From Streptococcus suis (GTDB lineage: Bacteria; Bacillota; Bacilli; Lactobacillales; Streptococcaceae), in contig NZ_JAEUXI010000002.1 in assembly GCF_016775005.1 (NCBI RefSeq), positions 62,001 to 126,000 of the forward strand: a stretch of 64,000 bases of DNA. The letters are read 5' to 3'. Shown here piece after piece: positions 55,205 through 64,000 of the stretch. Both the position numbers and the translations under genes were made by a program. The notes under the pieces were generated by a model. That model was given only the letters and a program-made list of their open reading frames with translations, had not been told where the DNA came from and did not search any database. Numbering within the stretch: position 1 is the stretch's first letter; every line of letters begins with the position of its first letter.

Positions 55205-56150
55205 TGTTGCCCAGCTAGCAGGAGTCAGCCCGACAACGGTTTCTCGTGTTATCAACAAAAAGGGCTACCTTTCTGAAAAAACTGTCAAAAAAGTCCAAGA
55301 AGCTATGAAAGAATTGGGGTACAAACCCAACAACCTAGCTCGGAGTTTACAAGGCAAGTCGGCAAAATTGGTCGGCTTGATTTTTCCAAATATCAGCAAT
55401 GTCTTCTACGCAGAATTAATCAGCCACCTAGAAAGCGAACTCTTCAACCGCGGCTATAAAACCATTATCTGCAACAGCCAGCACGAGTCCGAAAAGGAAA
55501 GAGAGTACTTGGAGATGCTGGCTGCCAATCAGGTCGATGGCATTATCTCTGGCAGTCACAATCTTGGCATCAAGGACTATGATCGGGTTTCTGCCCCGAT
55601 TATTTCCTTTGACCGCAACCTGTCTCCTTCTATCCCAGTCGTTTCATCCGACAACAGAGGAGGGGGCGTCTTGGCTGCCCAAATGCTACAAAAAGCTGGC
55701 TGCAATCGACCAATTATGATCACAGGAAACGACGATTCCAATTCCCCGACGGGTTTGCGACAGGTCGGATTCTCCTCCGTCTTTCCATCTGCAACAGTTC
55801 ATCATATCTCAAGTGATTTTTCTCCGATTCGAAAGGAAATGGAAATCAAATCCATCCTCCAATCCGACCGACCAGACGGGGTCTTCGTCTCTGGGGACCT
55901 CACAGCTATGCTGGTCTGGAACATCGCCCAACAGCTGGGACTCTCCATCCCACAAGATTTAAAATTGATTGGCTACGATGGAACATTTTTCGTTGAAACC
56001 CATTACCCCCAATTGACGACTATCCGACAACCGCTCAAGGAAATCGCTGGTTTATTAGTCGATCTCCTGATTCAAAAAATCGATGGGAAAGAACTCAAAC
56101 AGTCGGATTATTCGCTTCCGATTAGTTTCTTGGCAGGCAAGAGCCTGTAA
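55185..56150 (+). CDS. scrR: LacI-family sucrose operon repressor
   Basis: 321 residues. The HTH is KLTDVAQLAGVSPTTVSRVINKKGYLSE (residues about 3-30), with the hinge helix KPNNLARSLQGK and a periplasmic-binding-like effector domain (VGLIFPNISNVFYAELI). It should bind the AAACGTTT palindromes in the scrA-scrB intergenic region and release on sugar-phosphate signal. It is the last gene of the scrB-scrR unit. Confidence 0.94.
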   Translation: MVAKLTDVAQLAGVSPTTVSRVINKKGYLSEKTVKKVQEAMKELGYKPNNLARSLQGKSAKLVGLIFPNISNVFYAELISHLESELFNRGYKTIICNSQHESEKEREYLEMLAANQVDGIISGSHNLGIKDYDRVSAPIISFDRNLSPSIPVVSSDNRGGGVLAAQMLQKAGCNRPIMITGNDDSNSPTGLRQVGFSSVFPSATVHHISSDFSPIRKEMEIKSILQSDRPDGVFVSGDLTAMLVWNIAQQLGLSIPQDLKLIGYDGTFFVETHYPQLTTIRQPLKEIAGLLVDLLIQKIDGKELKQSDYSLPISFLAGKSL

Positions 56151-56167
56151 GTTCTTATTCTAAGCCA

Positions 56168-56200
56168 CCAAGGTTAGTAATCCTACTAGCCTTGGTTTTT
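56168..56200 (+). terminator. Terminator of scrB-scrR
   Basis: CCAAGGTTAGTA / TACTAGCCTTGG (one G-U pair), loop ATCC, TTTTT tail. Confidence 0.85.
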
Positions 56201-56216
56201 CATTTTTGGCAGACAA

Positions 56217-56244
56217 AAAGACTTGGCACATAAACCAAGTCTTA
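56217..56244 (-). terminator. Terminator of nusB operon
   Basis: Minus strand AAGACTTGG / CCAAGTCTT with the 8-base loop TTTATGTG and a TTTTT tail; it lies 25 bases past the nusB stop. Confidence 0.82.
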
Positions 56245-56268
56245 TTCTTTTTCGTTACCCATCTGAAG

Positions 56269-56691
56269 TTAGGCTTCTTCTTTGATAAAGGGACTGAGGA
56301 CACCGTTGACAAATTTTGCAGATGCTTGATCCGAAAATTGCTTAGCGAATTCAACTGCTTCATTGACTGCAACCTTGGCTGGCGTTTCTTCGAAATACAA
56401 GATTTCAAACAAGCCCAAACGTAAGATGCTTTTATCAATCAAGGTCAAACGATCCAAGGTCCAACCTGCTTTCAAGCGAGTGGATAATTCCTTGTCTAAC
56501 TCCTCCTGATGGCTAGCAACACCTGTTACCAAATTGAGCAAGAAGAGAGGAATTTCGACCCCTTCTGTCTCTTCTTCCTTGTCATAAACGTAAGAAAATT
56601 GAGCCGCCTGAACAGGGTCCTGCCCAAATTCCACCGAAACAATGGCCTGCAAGGCACACTGGCGTAAGTAATGTCTTGAATTATTCTTCAT
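56269..56691 (-). CDS. nusB: Transcription antitermination factor NusB
   Basis: 140 residues from MKNNSRHYLRQCALQAI; GAGG at 56703-56700 precedes the ATG at 56691. All-helical, with the late DKSILRLGLFEILYFEETPAKVAVNEAVEFAKQF (core ILRLGLFEILY and AVNEAVE). NusB with NusE binds boxA in rRNA operons. Its start lies inside the end of the Asp23 gene, so the two are translationally coupled. Confidence 0.95.
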   Translation of the reverse strand: MKNNSRHYLRQCALQAIVSVEFGQDPVQAAQFSYVYDKEEETEGVEIPLFLLNLVTGVASHQEELDKELSTRLKAGWTLDRLTLIDKSILRLGLFEILYFEETPAKVAVNEAVEFAKQFSDQASAKFVNGVLSPFIKEEA

Positions 56692-57073
56692 CCAAAAAAT
56701 CCTCTCCAAACAAGTCTTTCAAGGCTGGCTTGGGAGTCTTGTCGGGAACAATCCCATCAACGTGAATATTAACCGCTGCCACTGTTACTTCTGCATAGTT
56801 ACGGATAGCTGTTTTGACTGCACGTTGAATATCCATTGAAACAGCTGGAACATTTACTCCATATTCAAGATAAACGTAAATATCTGCTGTCAAGATACCC
56901 TCATCATCTGATTGCAGATAAACACCTCTGTTTAAGGCTGATTTTGAGAGGCTATCTGCCACGCGTTTGTTATGCAGAGAGTGAACCCCTTCCACCTTAG
57001 CCGCAGCGATTCCTGTAATAACTTCTAGCACGCGCGGTGCAATAATGATTTCGCCTTGATGTTCTTTTGTCAT
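56681..57073 (-). CDS. Asp23/Gls24 family envelope stress protein
   Basis: 130 residues: GEIIIAPRVLEVITGIAAAKVEGVHSL and DIYVYLEYGVNVPAVSMDIQ are typical of DUF322/Asp23 proteins (YqhY type). In Bacillus YqhY sits in the accBC-nusB region and is linked to acetyl-CoA carboxylase control. Here it stands between efp and nusB. The molecular role is unclear. It overlaps nusB by 11 bases. Confidence 0.93.
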   Translation of the reverse strand: MTKEHQGEIIIAPRVLEVITGIAAAKVEGVHSLHNKRVADSLSKSALNRGVYLQSDDEGILTADIYVYLEYGVNVPAVSMDIQRAVKTAIRNYAEVTVAAVNIHVDGIVPDKTPKPALKDLFGEDFLDEE

Positions 57074-57095
57074 GGGCTCTCCTTTCTAGTCGCTA

Positions 57096-57653
57096 TTAAG
57101 CACGAGAAACGTAAGTTCCTTCTGCTGTGTTAATCACCAATTTTTGACCTGCTTCGATAAAGTCTGGTACGTTAACAACCAAACCAGTCTCCATTGTAGC
57201 CGGCTTACCTGAACCTGTTACAGTCGCACCTTTGATAGATGGTTGTGTTTCTGCAACGACCAATTCAACAGTTGTTGGTACAGTAACACCAATCACCTCT
57301 GTTCCATAGAACTGGATTTTCACATCTGAGTTTTCCAAGATGTAGAGCAATTCTTCTTTGATAGTTGCAACTGGAATTTCATACTGGTCGTAAGTCTCAG
57401 TATTCATGAAATAAGCAGTGTCATCCATTTGGTAAAGGTATTGGGCTGGAACAGTTTCGATGATAGCTTGTTCAAATTTCTCATCTGGACGGTAAGTTGT
57501 ATCAAAAGTTGAACCTGTACGCACATCACGCAATTTCATACGCATAATCGTATTACCCTTACCTGGTTTGTGGTGGCTTGCATCCAAAACCTTAATCAAT
57601 TTTCCTTCGGCTTCGAAGGTCATACCTGCTCTAAGTTTACTAGCTTCAATCAT
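57096..57653 (-). CDS. efp: Elongation factor P
   Basis: 185 residues of three beta-barrels: [39 protein letters not shown] (the KPGKGNT loop with the position-34-type modified Lys), and the C-terminal [16 protein letters not shown]. It relieves ribosome stalls at proline runs. That matters here because the window codes for very proline-rich repeats (VTEDP, PVVPTPP, Gly-Pro-X). It lies between pepQ and the Asp23 gene. Confidence 0.97.
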   Translation of the reverse strand: MIEASKLRAGMTFEAEGKLIKVLDASHHKPGKGNTIMRMKLRDVRTGSTFDTTYRPDEKFEQAIIETVPAQYLYQMDDTAYFMNTETYDQYEIPVATIKEELLYILENSDVKIQFYGTEVIGVTVPTTVELVVAETQPSIKGATVTGSGKPATMETGLVVNVPDFIEAGQKLVINTAEGTYVSRA

Positions 57654-57716
57654 TGTAATGACTACCTCTTAAAATTTTATTTATTCGTTTTATTTTACCA
57701 CAAACTAACAGATTTC

Positions 57717-58778
57717 TCAAATGACAATCAACTCTTTTGGCGCCAATGTCAAAACCTTACAGCCCGTTTCCGTAATCAACAAGTCATCTTCGATACGCAC
57801 ACCGTATTTGCCTTCAAGATAAATACCCGGCTCATCGGTCAGGACGATGCCCGCCTGAATCGTATCCGTTGCTGTTCGGCTAAAGTAAGGATACTCATGG
57901 ACATCCAAGCCCATGCCATGCCCGATACCGTGGGTAAAGTAAGGGCCAAAGCCAGCCTGCTCGATGACGCGACGTGGTACCCCGTCAAACTCCTTATATT
58001 CCATTCCCGCTTTGGCAGTCGCAATCAAGGCCTTGTTGGCCGCTAGAACAGTTTCGTAAATCTCCCGCTCCTCATCGCTCACCGACCCAACATAAATCGT
58101 CCGCGTCATATCGCTGACATAATGGTCATACAAACAGCCAAAGTCCAGCGTCAAAGCCTCACCTGCCTCAATCACTTTATTTGAAGCACGTCCGTGAGGC
58201 ATAGCAGAGCGGTAACCCGATGCAGCAATGGTATCAAAAGACACCCCTTCTGCCCCCATTTCTCGCATACGAAAATCCAAGAAATTAGCCACCTCAATCT
58301 CTGTTTTACCCGGTTTGATAAAGTCCAAGGCATCGATAAAAGCCTGGTCTGAAATCTGACAAGCACGCTGAATGGTGGCAATCTCCGCCGCATCCTTGAT
58401 CATCCGCAGGTCCGCAATCAGATTGGTCGTCGGTCTGAGAGCAATTCCTGCAAAGACAGCCTCCATGGATTTGAAATAGGCTACTGAAATCTCATCCTCA
58501 AAGGCCACTTCCTTGATGCCCATATCCTTAACCAGGCCAGCTGCCGCTCCCAAATCATCCCGATTGGAAATGACTTCAAAGTCTTTGACAACAGATTGGG
58601 CGTAGGTGATATAACGGTCATCTGTAATCAAGACCTGGCGGTTAGGTGTGATGAGCATCACTCCTGCCGACCCCCAGAAACCTGTCAAATAATAGACATT
58701 TTTTAAATTGGTCACATAGAGAGCCTCTATCGACTGCTCTGCCATTTTCCCACGAAGTTTTTCAAGTCGCTTTTGCAT
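57717..58778 (-). CDS. pepQ: Xaa-Pro dipeptidase/aminopeptidase (M24 family)
   Basis: 353 residues. The pita-bread metal site is LTLDFGCLYDHYVSDMTRT (two Asp), HGIGHGMGLDVHEYPYF (core GHGMGLDVHE), TDEPGIYLEGKYGVRIEDD (core EPGIY and RIEDD). It cleaves peptides next to proline and works in the cytosol. An M24 peptidase beside efp is a conserved Firmicutes pairing. pepQ versus pepP specificity cannot be settled by sequence alone. Confidence 0.93.
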   Translation of the reverse strand: MQKRLEKLRGKMAEQSIEALYVTNLKNVYYLTGFWGSAGVMLITPNRQVLITDDRYITYAQSVVKDFEVISNRDDLGAAAGLVKDMGIKEVAFEDEISVAYFKSMEAVFAGIALRPTTNLIADLRMIKDAAEIATIQRACQISDQAFIDALDFIKPGKTEIEVANFLDFRMREMGAEGVSFDTIAASGYRSAMPHGRASNKVIEAGEALTLDFGCLYDHYVSDMTRTIYVGSVSDEEREIYETVLAANKALIATAKAGMEYKEFDGVPRRVIEQAGFGPYFTHGIGHGMGLDVHEYPYFSRTATDTIQAGIVLTDEPGIYLEGKYGVRIEDDLLITETGCKVLTLAPKELIVI

Positions 58779-58860
58779 AACCCACCTCCAAAGATTTTGT
58801 ACTTATTATAGCATTATAGCAGAAATGCGGACAAATACCAATTCTTTCCAGCAACACAAT

Positions 58861-58884
58861 AAAAAGCCGCAAGAGCGACTTTTT
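58861..58884 (-). terminator. Terminator of uvrA
   Basis: Minus strand AAAAAGTCGC-TCTT-GCGGCTTTTT (one G-U), directly at the uvrA stop. Confidence 0.78.
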
Positions 58885-61708
58885 ACTTCAACTTCGTTTT
58901 CAGATACTGGCCTGTAAAGCTGGCTGGGTTATCCGCCACTTCTTCTGGCGTTCCTGTCGCGACAACGGTACCGCCACCGACACCGCCTTCTGGTCCCATG
59001 TCGATAATATGGTCTGCTGTCTTAATCACATCCAGATTGTGCTCGATGACAAGGACAGTGTTGCCGTCATCGACAAAGCGGGCCAAGACCTTGAGCAATT
59101 GGGCGATATCCTCGGTGTGCAAACCAGTCGTTGGCTCGTCCAAGATATAGAGGGATTTACCAGTTGACCGCTTGTGGAGTTCAGAAGCCAATTTCATCCG
59201 CTGGGCCTCACCACCTGAAAGGGTTGTTGCAGGTTGTCCCAAAGTCACATAGCCCAAGCCCACGTCTTGAATGGTGCGGAGCTTACGTTCGATTTTTGGA
59301 ATGTGTTTGAAGAACTCGACCGCATCATTGACCGTCATATCAAGGACCTGAGCGATATTTTTCTCCTTGTAGTGTACTTCCAAGGTTTCAGAATTGTAGC
59401 GATGTCCATGACAGACTTCACAAGGAACAAAGACATCTGGTAGGAAGTGCATTTCAATCTTGATAATCCCGTCACCCGAGCAGGCTTCACAACGACCACC
59501 TTTGACGTTAAAGGAGAAACGCCCCTTCTTGTAGCCACGGATTTTGGCTTCATTGGTCTGGGCAAAGAGGTCACGAATATCGTCAAAAACACCTGTGTAG
59601 GTAGCTGGGTTGGAACGCGGTGTCCGTCCAATCGGGCTTTGGTCAATATCAATCAAGCGGTCCAAGTGTTCAATTCCTGAAATGGTTTTGAACTTGCCTG
59701 GCTTGTCCGAATTGCGATTGAGCTTCTGAGCAATGGCTTTTTTCAGAATGGAGTTGACCAGAGTTGACTTACCAGATCCAGACACCCCTGTCACCGCAAC
59801 AAATTTTCCGAGTGGAAAACGGACCGTTACATCTTGCAGGTTATTTTCCTTGGCACCTGTCACCTCTAGGAAACGACCATTGCCAACACGACGGTCTAGA
59901 GGAACAGGAATTTCACGTTTGCCAGACAGGTATTGACCTGTAATGGATTTCTTGTTTTTGGCAACTTGGACAGGCGTTCCAGAAGCTACAATTTCTCCAC
60001 CAAAGACACCCGCTCCTGGACCAATGTCAATCAACCAGTCCGCCTCACGCATGGTATCCTCATCATGCTCCACCACAATCAAGGTATTTCCCAAATCACG
60101 CATTTTCTTAAGACTGGCAATCAGGCGGTCATTGTCCCGCTGGTGCAAACCAATCGATGGCTCATCCAAGATGTAAAGAACACCAGACAGGTTAGAGCCA
60201 ATCTGAGTCGCCAGACGAATCCGCTGACTCTCACCACCAGAAAGGGTACCTGCTGCTCGCGAAAGGGTCAGATAGTTGAGACCAACGTTATTAAGGAAGG
60301 ACAGACGATCCTTGATTTCCTTGACAATAGGCGTTGCAATAGTTGCTTCATTTTCAGACAAGGTCAGATTTTCAATGACTTGCAAATGATCCGCTACGGA
60401 CAAGTCAGACAGCTGCCCGATATGAAGTCCCTGCTCGCCACCAACTTTAACAGAAAGAGCTTGGTCATTGAGGCGATAGCCGTGGCAGGTCCCACAGGTC
60501 AATTCATTCATATAGGCCTTCATGACCGTCCGCGTGTAATCACTATTGGTTTCACGGTAGCGGCGGTTAATGTTAGTAATCAAGCCTTCAAATGGAATGT
60601 CAATATCACGCACTCCACCGAACTCATTTTCATAATGGAAATGGAATTCTTTCCCGTCAGAACCATTGAAAATCAGGTTCTTCTCCTCTTCTGTCAATTC
60701 CTCGAAAGGCTTGTCCATGTCCACACCAAAGTGGTTCATGGCTTGCTCCAGCATCTGAGGATAATAGTTGGAAGAGATTGGATTCCAAGGAGCCAAAGCA
60801 CCCTCACGCAAGGTCTTGCCGGCATCTGGGACAATCAAATCTGTATCCACTTCCAGCTTCATGCCCAAACCGTCACAGTCGCTACAAGACCCAAAAGGAG
60901 CATTGAAAGAGAAGAGGCGAGGCTCCAACTCAGGCACCGTAAAGCCACAAACTGGACAGGCGTAGTACTCAGAGAAAAGCAGTTCCTTCTCATCCATGGT
61001 ATCGATGATGACATAGCCGTCCGCAATCCGCAGGGCCGCCTCAATGGAGTCAAAAAGCCGCGAGCGAATGCCTTCTTTGATGACAATCCGATCGACCACG
61101 ACCTCAATGTTGTGAGCCTTGCTCTTGGACAATTCAGGCACTTCCGACACATCATAGACATCGCCATTGACCCGCACCCGAACGTAGCCGTCCTTCTGCA
61201 CTTTTTCAAAAATGGTCTTGTGCTGCCCCTTTTTCTTTCGCACAATCGGAGCTAGGATTTGCAAACGCTGGCGTTCTGGCAATTCCAAGACCTCATCGAC
61301 GATTTGTTCTACTGATGAAGCCGAAATCGCTCCGTGACCATTGATACAGTACGGCACCCCGACCCGAGCATAAAGCAGGCGGAGATAGTCATTGATTTCC
61401 GTTGCCGTTCCAACCGTCGAACGCGGGTTACGCGAGGTTGTTTTTTGGTCTATGGAAATAGCAGGGCTGAGACCCTCTATGGAATCCACATCAGGTTTGT
61501 CCATGTTGCCCAAGAATTGACGAGCATAGGCAGACAAAGATTCCACATAACGCCGTTGGCCTTCGGCATACAGAGTATCGAAAGCCAAACTCGACTTACC
61601 AGACCCCGACAAACCAGTCACCACCACCAACTTCTCACGTGGAATGGTCACATCAATGTTTTTTAAATTATGGGCACGCGCCCCATGAATCACAATATTT
61701 TCTTGCAT
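58883..61708 (-). CDS. uvrA: Excinuclease ABC subunit A
   Basis: 941 residues. Two ABC modules: Walker [13 protein letters not shown] (residues about 31-42) and [12 protein letters not shown], with signatures [12 protein letters not shown] and [12 protein letters not shown]. Zinc sites: [13 protein letters not shown] region and [29 protein letters not shown] (core CEACSGDG and CEVCHG). It scans DNA damage with UvrB. The gap upstream (61709-62394) has no gene and is filled with repeats. Confidence 0.98.
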   Translation of the reverse strand: MQENIVIHGARAHNLKNIDVTIPREKLVVVTGLSGSGKSSLAFDTLYAEGQRRYVESLSAYARQFLGNMDKPDVDSIEGLSPAISIDQKTTSRNPRSTVGTATEINDYLRLLYARVGVPYCINGHGAISASSVEQIVDEVLELPERQRLQILAPIVRKKKGQHKTIFEKVQKDGYVRVRVNGDVYDVSEVPELSKSKAHNIEVVVDRIVIKEGIRSRLFDSIEAALRIADGYVIIDTMDEKELLFSEYYACPVCGFTVPELEPRLFSFNAPFGSCSDCDGLGMKLEVDTDLIVPDAGKTLREGALAPWNPISSNYYPQMLEQAMNHFGVDMDKPFEELTEEEKNLIFNGSDGKEFHFHYENEFGGVRDIDIPFEGLITNINRRYRETNSDYTRTVMKAYMNELTCGTCHGYRLNDQALSVKVGGEQGLHIGQLSDLSVADHLQVIENLTLSENEATIATPIVKEIKDRLSFLNNVGLNYLTLSRAAGTLSGGESQRIRLATQIGSNLSGVLYILDEPSIGLHQRDNDRLIASLKKMRDLGNTLIVVEHDEDTMREADWLIDIGPGAGVFGGEIVASGTPVQVAKNKKSITGQYLSGKREIPVPLDRRVGNGRFLEVTGAKENNLQDVTVRFPLGKFVAVTGVSGSGKSTLVNSILKKAIAQKLNRNSDKPGKFKTISGIEHLDRLIDIDQSPIGRTPRSNPATYTGVFDDIRDLFAQTNEAKIRGYKKGRFSFNVKGGRCEACSGDGIIKIEMHFLPDVFVPCEVCHGHRYNSETLEVHYKEKNIAQVLDMTVNDAVEFFKHIPKIERKLRTIQDVGLGYVTLGQPATTLSGGEAQRMKLASELHKRSTGKSLYILDEPTTGLHTEDIAQLLKVLARFVDDGNTVLVIEHNLDVIKTADHIIDMGPEGGVGGGTVVATGTPEEVADNPASFTGQYLKTKLK

Positions 61709-61713
61709 AATTT

Positions 61714-61930
61714 AAGATACAGAGGGCGTCAAATGCACAGTCAAAATAGGCGGTAAGTCCGAAATCTGTGATTTCGAAGACGCACCCCCGTCAAGACAAC
61801 TAGCGCTTTCACAGGTTGAAAACCGAAGAAAGCACAGATGTCTACGACGCAGAAGCCAGTTTCCATGCTGAAACATGAAGAAACTAGCACTTTTTGACAC
61901 CGCATTTAGCCCGTGTTCAATTCCTTTCTG
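61714..61930. repeat. Hairpin-chain repeat unit U1 (uvrA-corA gap)
   Basis: Left edge AAGATACAGAGGGCGT (61714-61729), right edge AGCCCGTGTTCAATTCCTT (61908-61926). Inside lie three hairpins in a row: GTCCGAAATC/GATTTCGAAGAC (about 61757-61781), GCTTTCACAGGTT/AACCGAAGAAAGC (about 61805-61833), and AGTTTCCATG/CATGAAGAAACT (about 61858-61885). A 62-residue open frame on the minus strand inside U1 has no start signal or family and is not called. Confidence 0.8.
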
Positions 61931-62113
61931 ATATAAGTGCGTTCACAAGATAACTGGTGACGGTCGATTTACTCCGCGTCACCAGACGAAACTGCCTATG
62001 GGCAATTTCTATATCTTGTATTAGCTCGATTTTCAAAAAATATCGTTTTGAAAATCTCACGTCAAGAAACCGTATAAAACTCGACGCTTTTAGCACGCAT
62101 TCAAATCCTTTCT
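61931..62113. repeat. Hairpin-chain repeat unit U2 (uvrA-corA gap)
   Basis: The right edge AGCACGCATTCAAATCCTTTCT-type (62092-62113, core GCACGCATTCAAATCC) is a diverged form of the U1/U3 edge. Hairpins inside: GGTGACG/CGTCACC (61956-61983), GAAACTGCC/GGCAATTTC (61988-62009), and GATTTTCAAAA/TTTTGAAAATC (62028-62056). The left edge is degraded. No gene. Confidence 0.7.
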
Positions 62114-62225
62114 AAAGATACAGAGGGCGTTGTAACAGTCTGGGAGACTGTTACAATCGGGAAATAGGGAAAACGCAGTTTTCCTCATTACACCAACATC
62201 ATCAGCCCGTGTTCAATTCCTTACT
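62114..62225. repeat. Hairpin-chain repeat unit U3 (uvrA-corA gap)
   Basis: Left edge AAGATACAGAGGGCGT (62115-62130) and right edge AGCCCGTGTTCAATTCCTT (62204-62222) are exact copies of the U1 edges. The interior is different: GTAACAGTCT/AGACTGTTAC (62132-62154) and GGAAAAC/GTTTTCC (62168-62184), preceded by GGAAATAGGG, which recurs in R3 of the fab cluster. Confidence 0.8.
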
Positions 62226-62343
62226 TAAGAGGCTCTAAGCTGTAACATGAGAGATTAGAAAAAGACCGTACAACTTACTCACTTCAAAGTCTCCATATTA
62301 TAACACAAATTTGCAGAAAACCTTTCCGCAACGGCATATTTTT

Positions 62344-62352
62344 TGGTATAAT
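62344..62352 (+). promoter_or_regulatory. corA promoter (extended -10) with leader hairpin
   Basis: TGGTATAAT at 62344-62352. A small stem TTGCGT-CA-ACGCAA (about 62358-62371) lies in the leader before AAGGAGGG. No classic magnesium riboswitch was seen. Confidence 0.6.
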
Positions 62353-62394
62353 AAAGGTTGCGTCAACGCAACAAAGCACAAAGGAGGGCATCAT

Positions 62395-63339
62395 ATGAAA
62401 CAGATTTTTCTATCTACTATGACAGAATTAGAAGAAATCCAAACCTTTGAACCAGGAGCTTGGATTAATTTGGTCAACCCCTCCCAGAGCGAGTCTATGG
62501 AAGTGGCTGAGCATTATAAAATTGACATCGCTGACCTACGAGCACCTCTCGATGCGGAGGAGTCATCTCGTATCACCGTCGAAGTTGATTACACACTGAT
62601 CCTGGTCGACGTCCCTATTCTTGAAGAGCGAAACAACAAAACTTATTATATTACAATTCCCTTGGGAATCATCTTGACCGCAGATGCCATTATCACCACT
62701 TGCTTGGAACCTCTGCCTCTCTTTGATCAATTTATCCATCGGAGACTGCGCAATTTCTATACTTTTATGCGGTCACGTTTTGTTTTCCAAATTTTGTACC
62801 GCAATGCCCAACTCTACTTATCAGCCCTACGGACCATTGACAGAAAGAGTGAAGAAATCGAAAAACAACTCCATGAAGCAACTCGTAACGAAGAATTAAT
62901 CGTCCTCATGGAATTGGAAAAAACAATCGTCTATTTCAAGGCTTCCCTCAAAACCAATGAACGGTTGGTTAAAAAGTTGGCTAGTTCTTCTCGTCTCCTT
63001 CGTAAATACGAAGAGGACGAAGATTTGCTGGAAGACACCTTGGTCGAAACACAACAGGCAATCGAGATGGCAGATATCTATGGTTCCATCCTGAATTCGA
63101 TGACCCATGCATTTGCATCCATCATTTCCAACAACCAGAATACCATCATGAAAACCTTGGCCTTGGTGACCATTGTTCTATCAATCCCAACCATGGTCTT
63201 CTCCGCCTATGGCATGAACTTCAAGGATAATGTCATCCCTTTCAATGACATCCCATATGCTTTCTGGTGGATTATCTTGTTTGCCTTTGCTATCAGCTTA
63301 TCACTCACCTTCTACTTCATTCGTAAGAGATGGTTTTAA
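62395..63339 (+). CDS. corA: CorA family divalent metal ion transporter
   Basis: 314 residues from the ATG at 62395 (AAGGAGGG before it); an upstream extension of the frame crosses the promoter. A long cytoplasmic alpha/beta and helical stalk leads to two C-terminal membrane helices, with the pore signature YGMNF between them and the C-terminal RKRWF. It imports Mg2+ or Co2+ as a pentamer. It is followed 14 bases later by the DUF1129 gene, probably one operon. Confidence 0.94.
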   Translation: MKQIFLSTMTELEEIQTFEPGAWINLVNPSQSESMEVAEHYKIDIADLRAPLDAEESSRITVEVDYTLILVDVPILEERNNKTYYITIPLGIILTADAIITTCLEPLPLFDQFIHRRLRNFYTFMRSRFVFQILYRNAQLYLSALRTIDRKSEEIEKQLHEATRNEELIVLMELEKTIVYFKASLKTNERLVKKLASSSRLLRKYEEDEDLLEDTLVETQQAIEMADIYGSILNSMTHAFASIISNNQNTIMKTLALVTIVLSIPTMVFSAYGMNFKDNVIPFNDIPYAFWWIILFAFAISLSLTFYFIRKRWF

Positions 63340-63353
63340 CATAGGAGATTATT

Positions 63354-64000
63354 ATGAAACTTTCAAACCTACCTTCACTAACGAAAAAAAACCAAGAGTT
63401 CATCCATATTGCCACCAATCAACTGATCAAGGATGGAAAATCAGACCAAGAAATCAAGGCACTCTTGGAAGAAATTTTGCCAACCATTATCGAACACCAA
63501 AAATCTGGCACTACTGCACGTAATTTGTTTGGACCTCCAAGCGAATGGGCCGCTAGCAAAACCAAACAAGCTCAAGAAGAAGCTGAAAAAGTAGTCTACA
63601 ACGAAAACCCTTGGTTAATGTGGTTGGATTCTAGCCTTTTGATGCTAGCATTGATTGGTGCAATTAACGGCATTATGAACCTATTGGGTCAAGGAAGCCA
63701 ATACGGCCTCATCACTCTCTTGGTTATCGGTTTTGGTATCGGTGCAGGTATGTACATGATGTACCACTTTGTCTATCGTGAACAAATCAAAACCGGCCAA
63801 CGACCAAAACTACTCAAAGCCATCTTGTATCTGGGTTTGGCCACTCTTGCCTGGTCAGTTGTCTTCATCCTGGCTTCACTCATCCCAAGCAGCATCAACC
63901 CAACGCTACCACCACTTGCAACCTTGCTTCTTGCAGCAGCCGCTTTCGGTCTCCGTTACTGGCTCAAGCGAAAATACAATATCCGCAATGCCATGCAACC
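63354..64000 (+). CDS. DUF1129 family membrane protein (cut by window end)
   Basis: At least 215 residues, no stop before base 64000. ATAGGAG precedes the ATG. An N-terminal helical cytoplasmic part (residues 1-85, MKLSNLPSLTKKNQEFIHIA) is followed by at least four hydrophobic segments (LMLALIGAINGIMNLLG, LITLLVIGFGIGAGMYMMY, and two more). This fits DUF1129 family proteins of streptococci found next to corA. The function is unknown. Confidence 0.85.
   Translation, partial: MKLSNLPSLTKKNQEFIHIATNQLIKDGKSDQEIKALLEEILPTIIEHQKSGTTARNLFGPPSEWAASKTKQAQEEAEKVVYNENPWLMWLDSSLLMLALIGAINGIMNLLGQGSQYGLITLLVIGFGIGAGMYMMYHFVYREQIKTGQRPKLLKAILYLGLATLAWSVVFILASLIPSSINPTLPPLATLLLAAAAFGLRYWLKRKYNIRNAMQ

Noticed and set aside
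61712-61900. Minus-strand open frame of 62 codons in the uvrA-corA gap
   Set aside because: It lies inside repeat unit U1, has no ribosome binding site, and its sequence is explained by the hairpins.

Overview
The window looks like a chromosomal segment of a Streptococcus, most probably Streptococcus suis or a close relative. The evidence is a complete streptococcal type II fatty-acid cluster in the order fabM-fabT-fabH-acpP-fabK-fabD-fabG-fabF-accB-fabZ-accC-accD-accA, a manLMN-manO mannose PTS operon, a divergent scr sucrose locus, three very large YSIRK-type LPXTG-like surface proteins, T-box control of serS, and several dispersed palindromic repeats. The species call is inference. No phage, complete insertion sequence, CRISPR array, tRNA or rRNA was seen.

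Layout. 1-6046: housekeeping genes (EcsA-type ABC ATPase cut by the window edge, HIT protein, tsaE-GNAT-LCP operon, purine permease, Cof-type phosphatase). 6112-7470: a lipoprotein gene broken by about four frameshifts. 7595-10912: manLMN and manO, with a CcpA-like site in the promoter. 10921-20430: two giant cell-wall proteins, one lectin-like with an LPNTA sorting motif, one collagen-like with discoidin-like modules and long tandem repeats. 20470-24314: T-box/serS, a PspC protein, two tandem CPBP proteases, and a GNAT gene whose frame runs through an inserted palindromic repeat. 24331-35449: the FASII cluster with FabT boxes, interrupted by three related repeat elements. 35526-40003: HAD phosphatase, aspartokinase, and a nagA-lacD pair. 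40020-45332: a cell-wall GH20 hexosaminidase. 45351-58884: alr, acpS, secA, manA, the scr locus, and pepQ-efp-asp23-nusB. 58883-64000: uvrA, a 686-base gap filled with tandem palindromic repeat units, corA, and a DUF1129-type membrane protein that runs off the window.

How the genes fit together. The GH20 enzyme, nagA and lacD, manLMN, scr and manA suggest host-glycan and sugar use under CcpA control. Likely cre sites sit in the promoters of the GH20 gene, the collagen-like gene, manL and scr. All three surface-protein genes share an almost identical 19-base promoter core, which suggests a common expression programme. The FASII genes carry FabT boxes before fabM, fabT and fabK.

The most unusual material is not protein coding. 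It is a set of repeat elements made of chained hairpins whose stems differ in sequence but stay paired, bounded by conserved edges. They lie between fab genes, inside a GNAT gene, and in triplicate between uvrA and corA.
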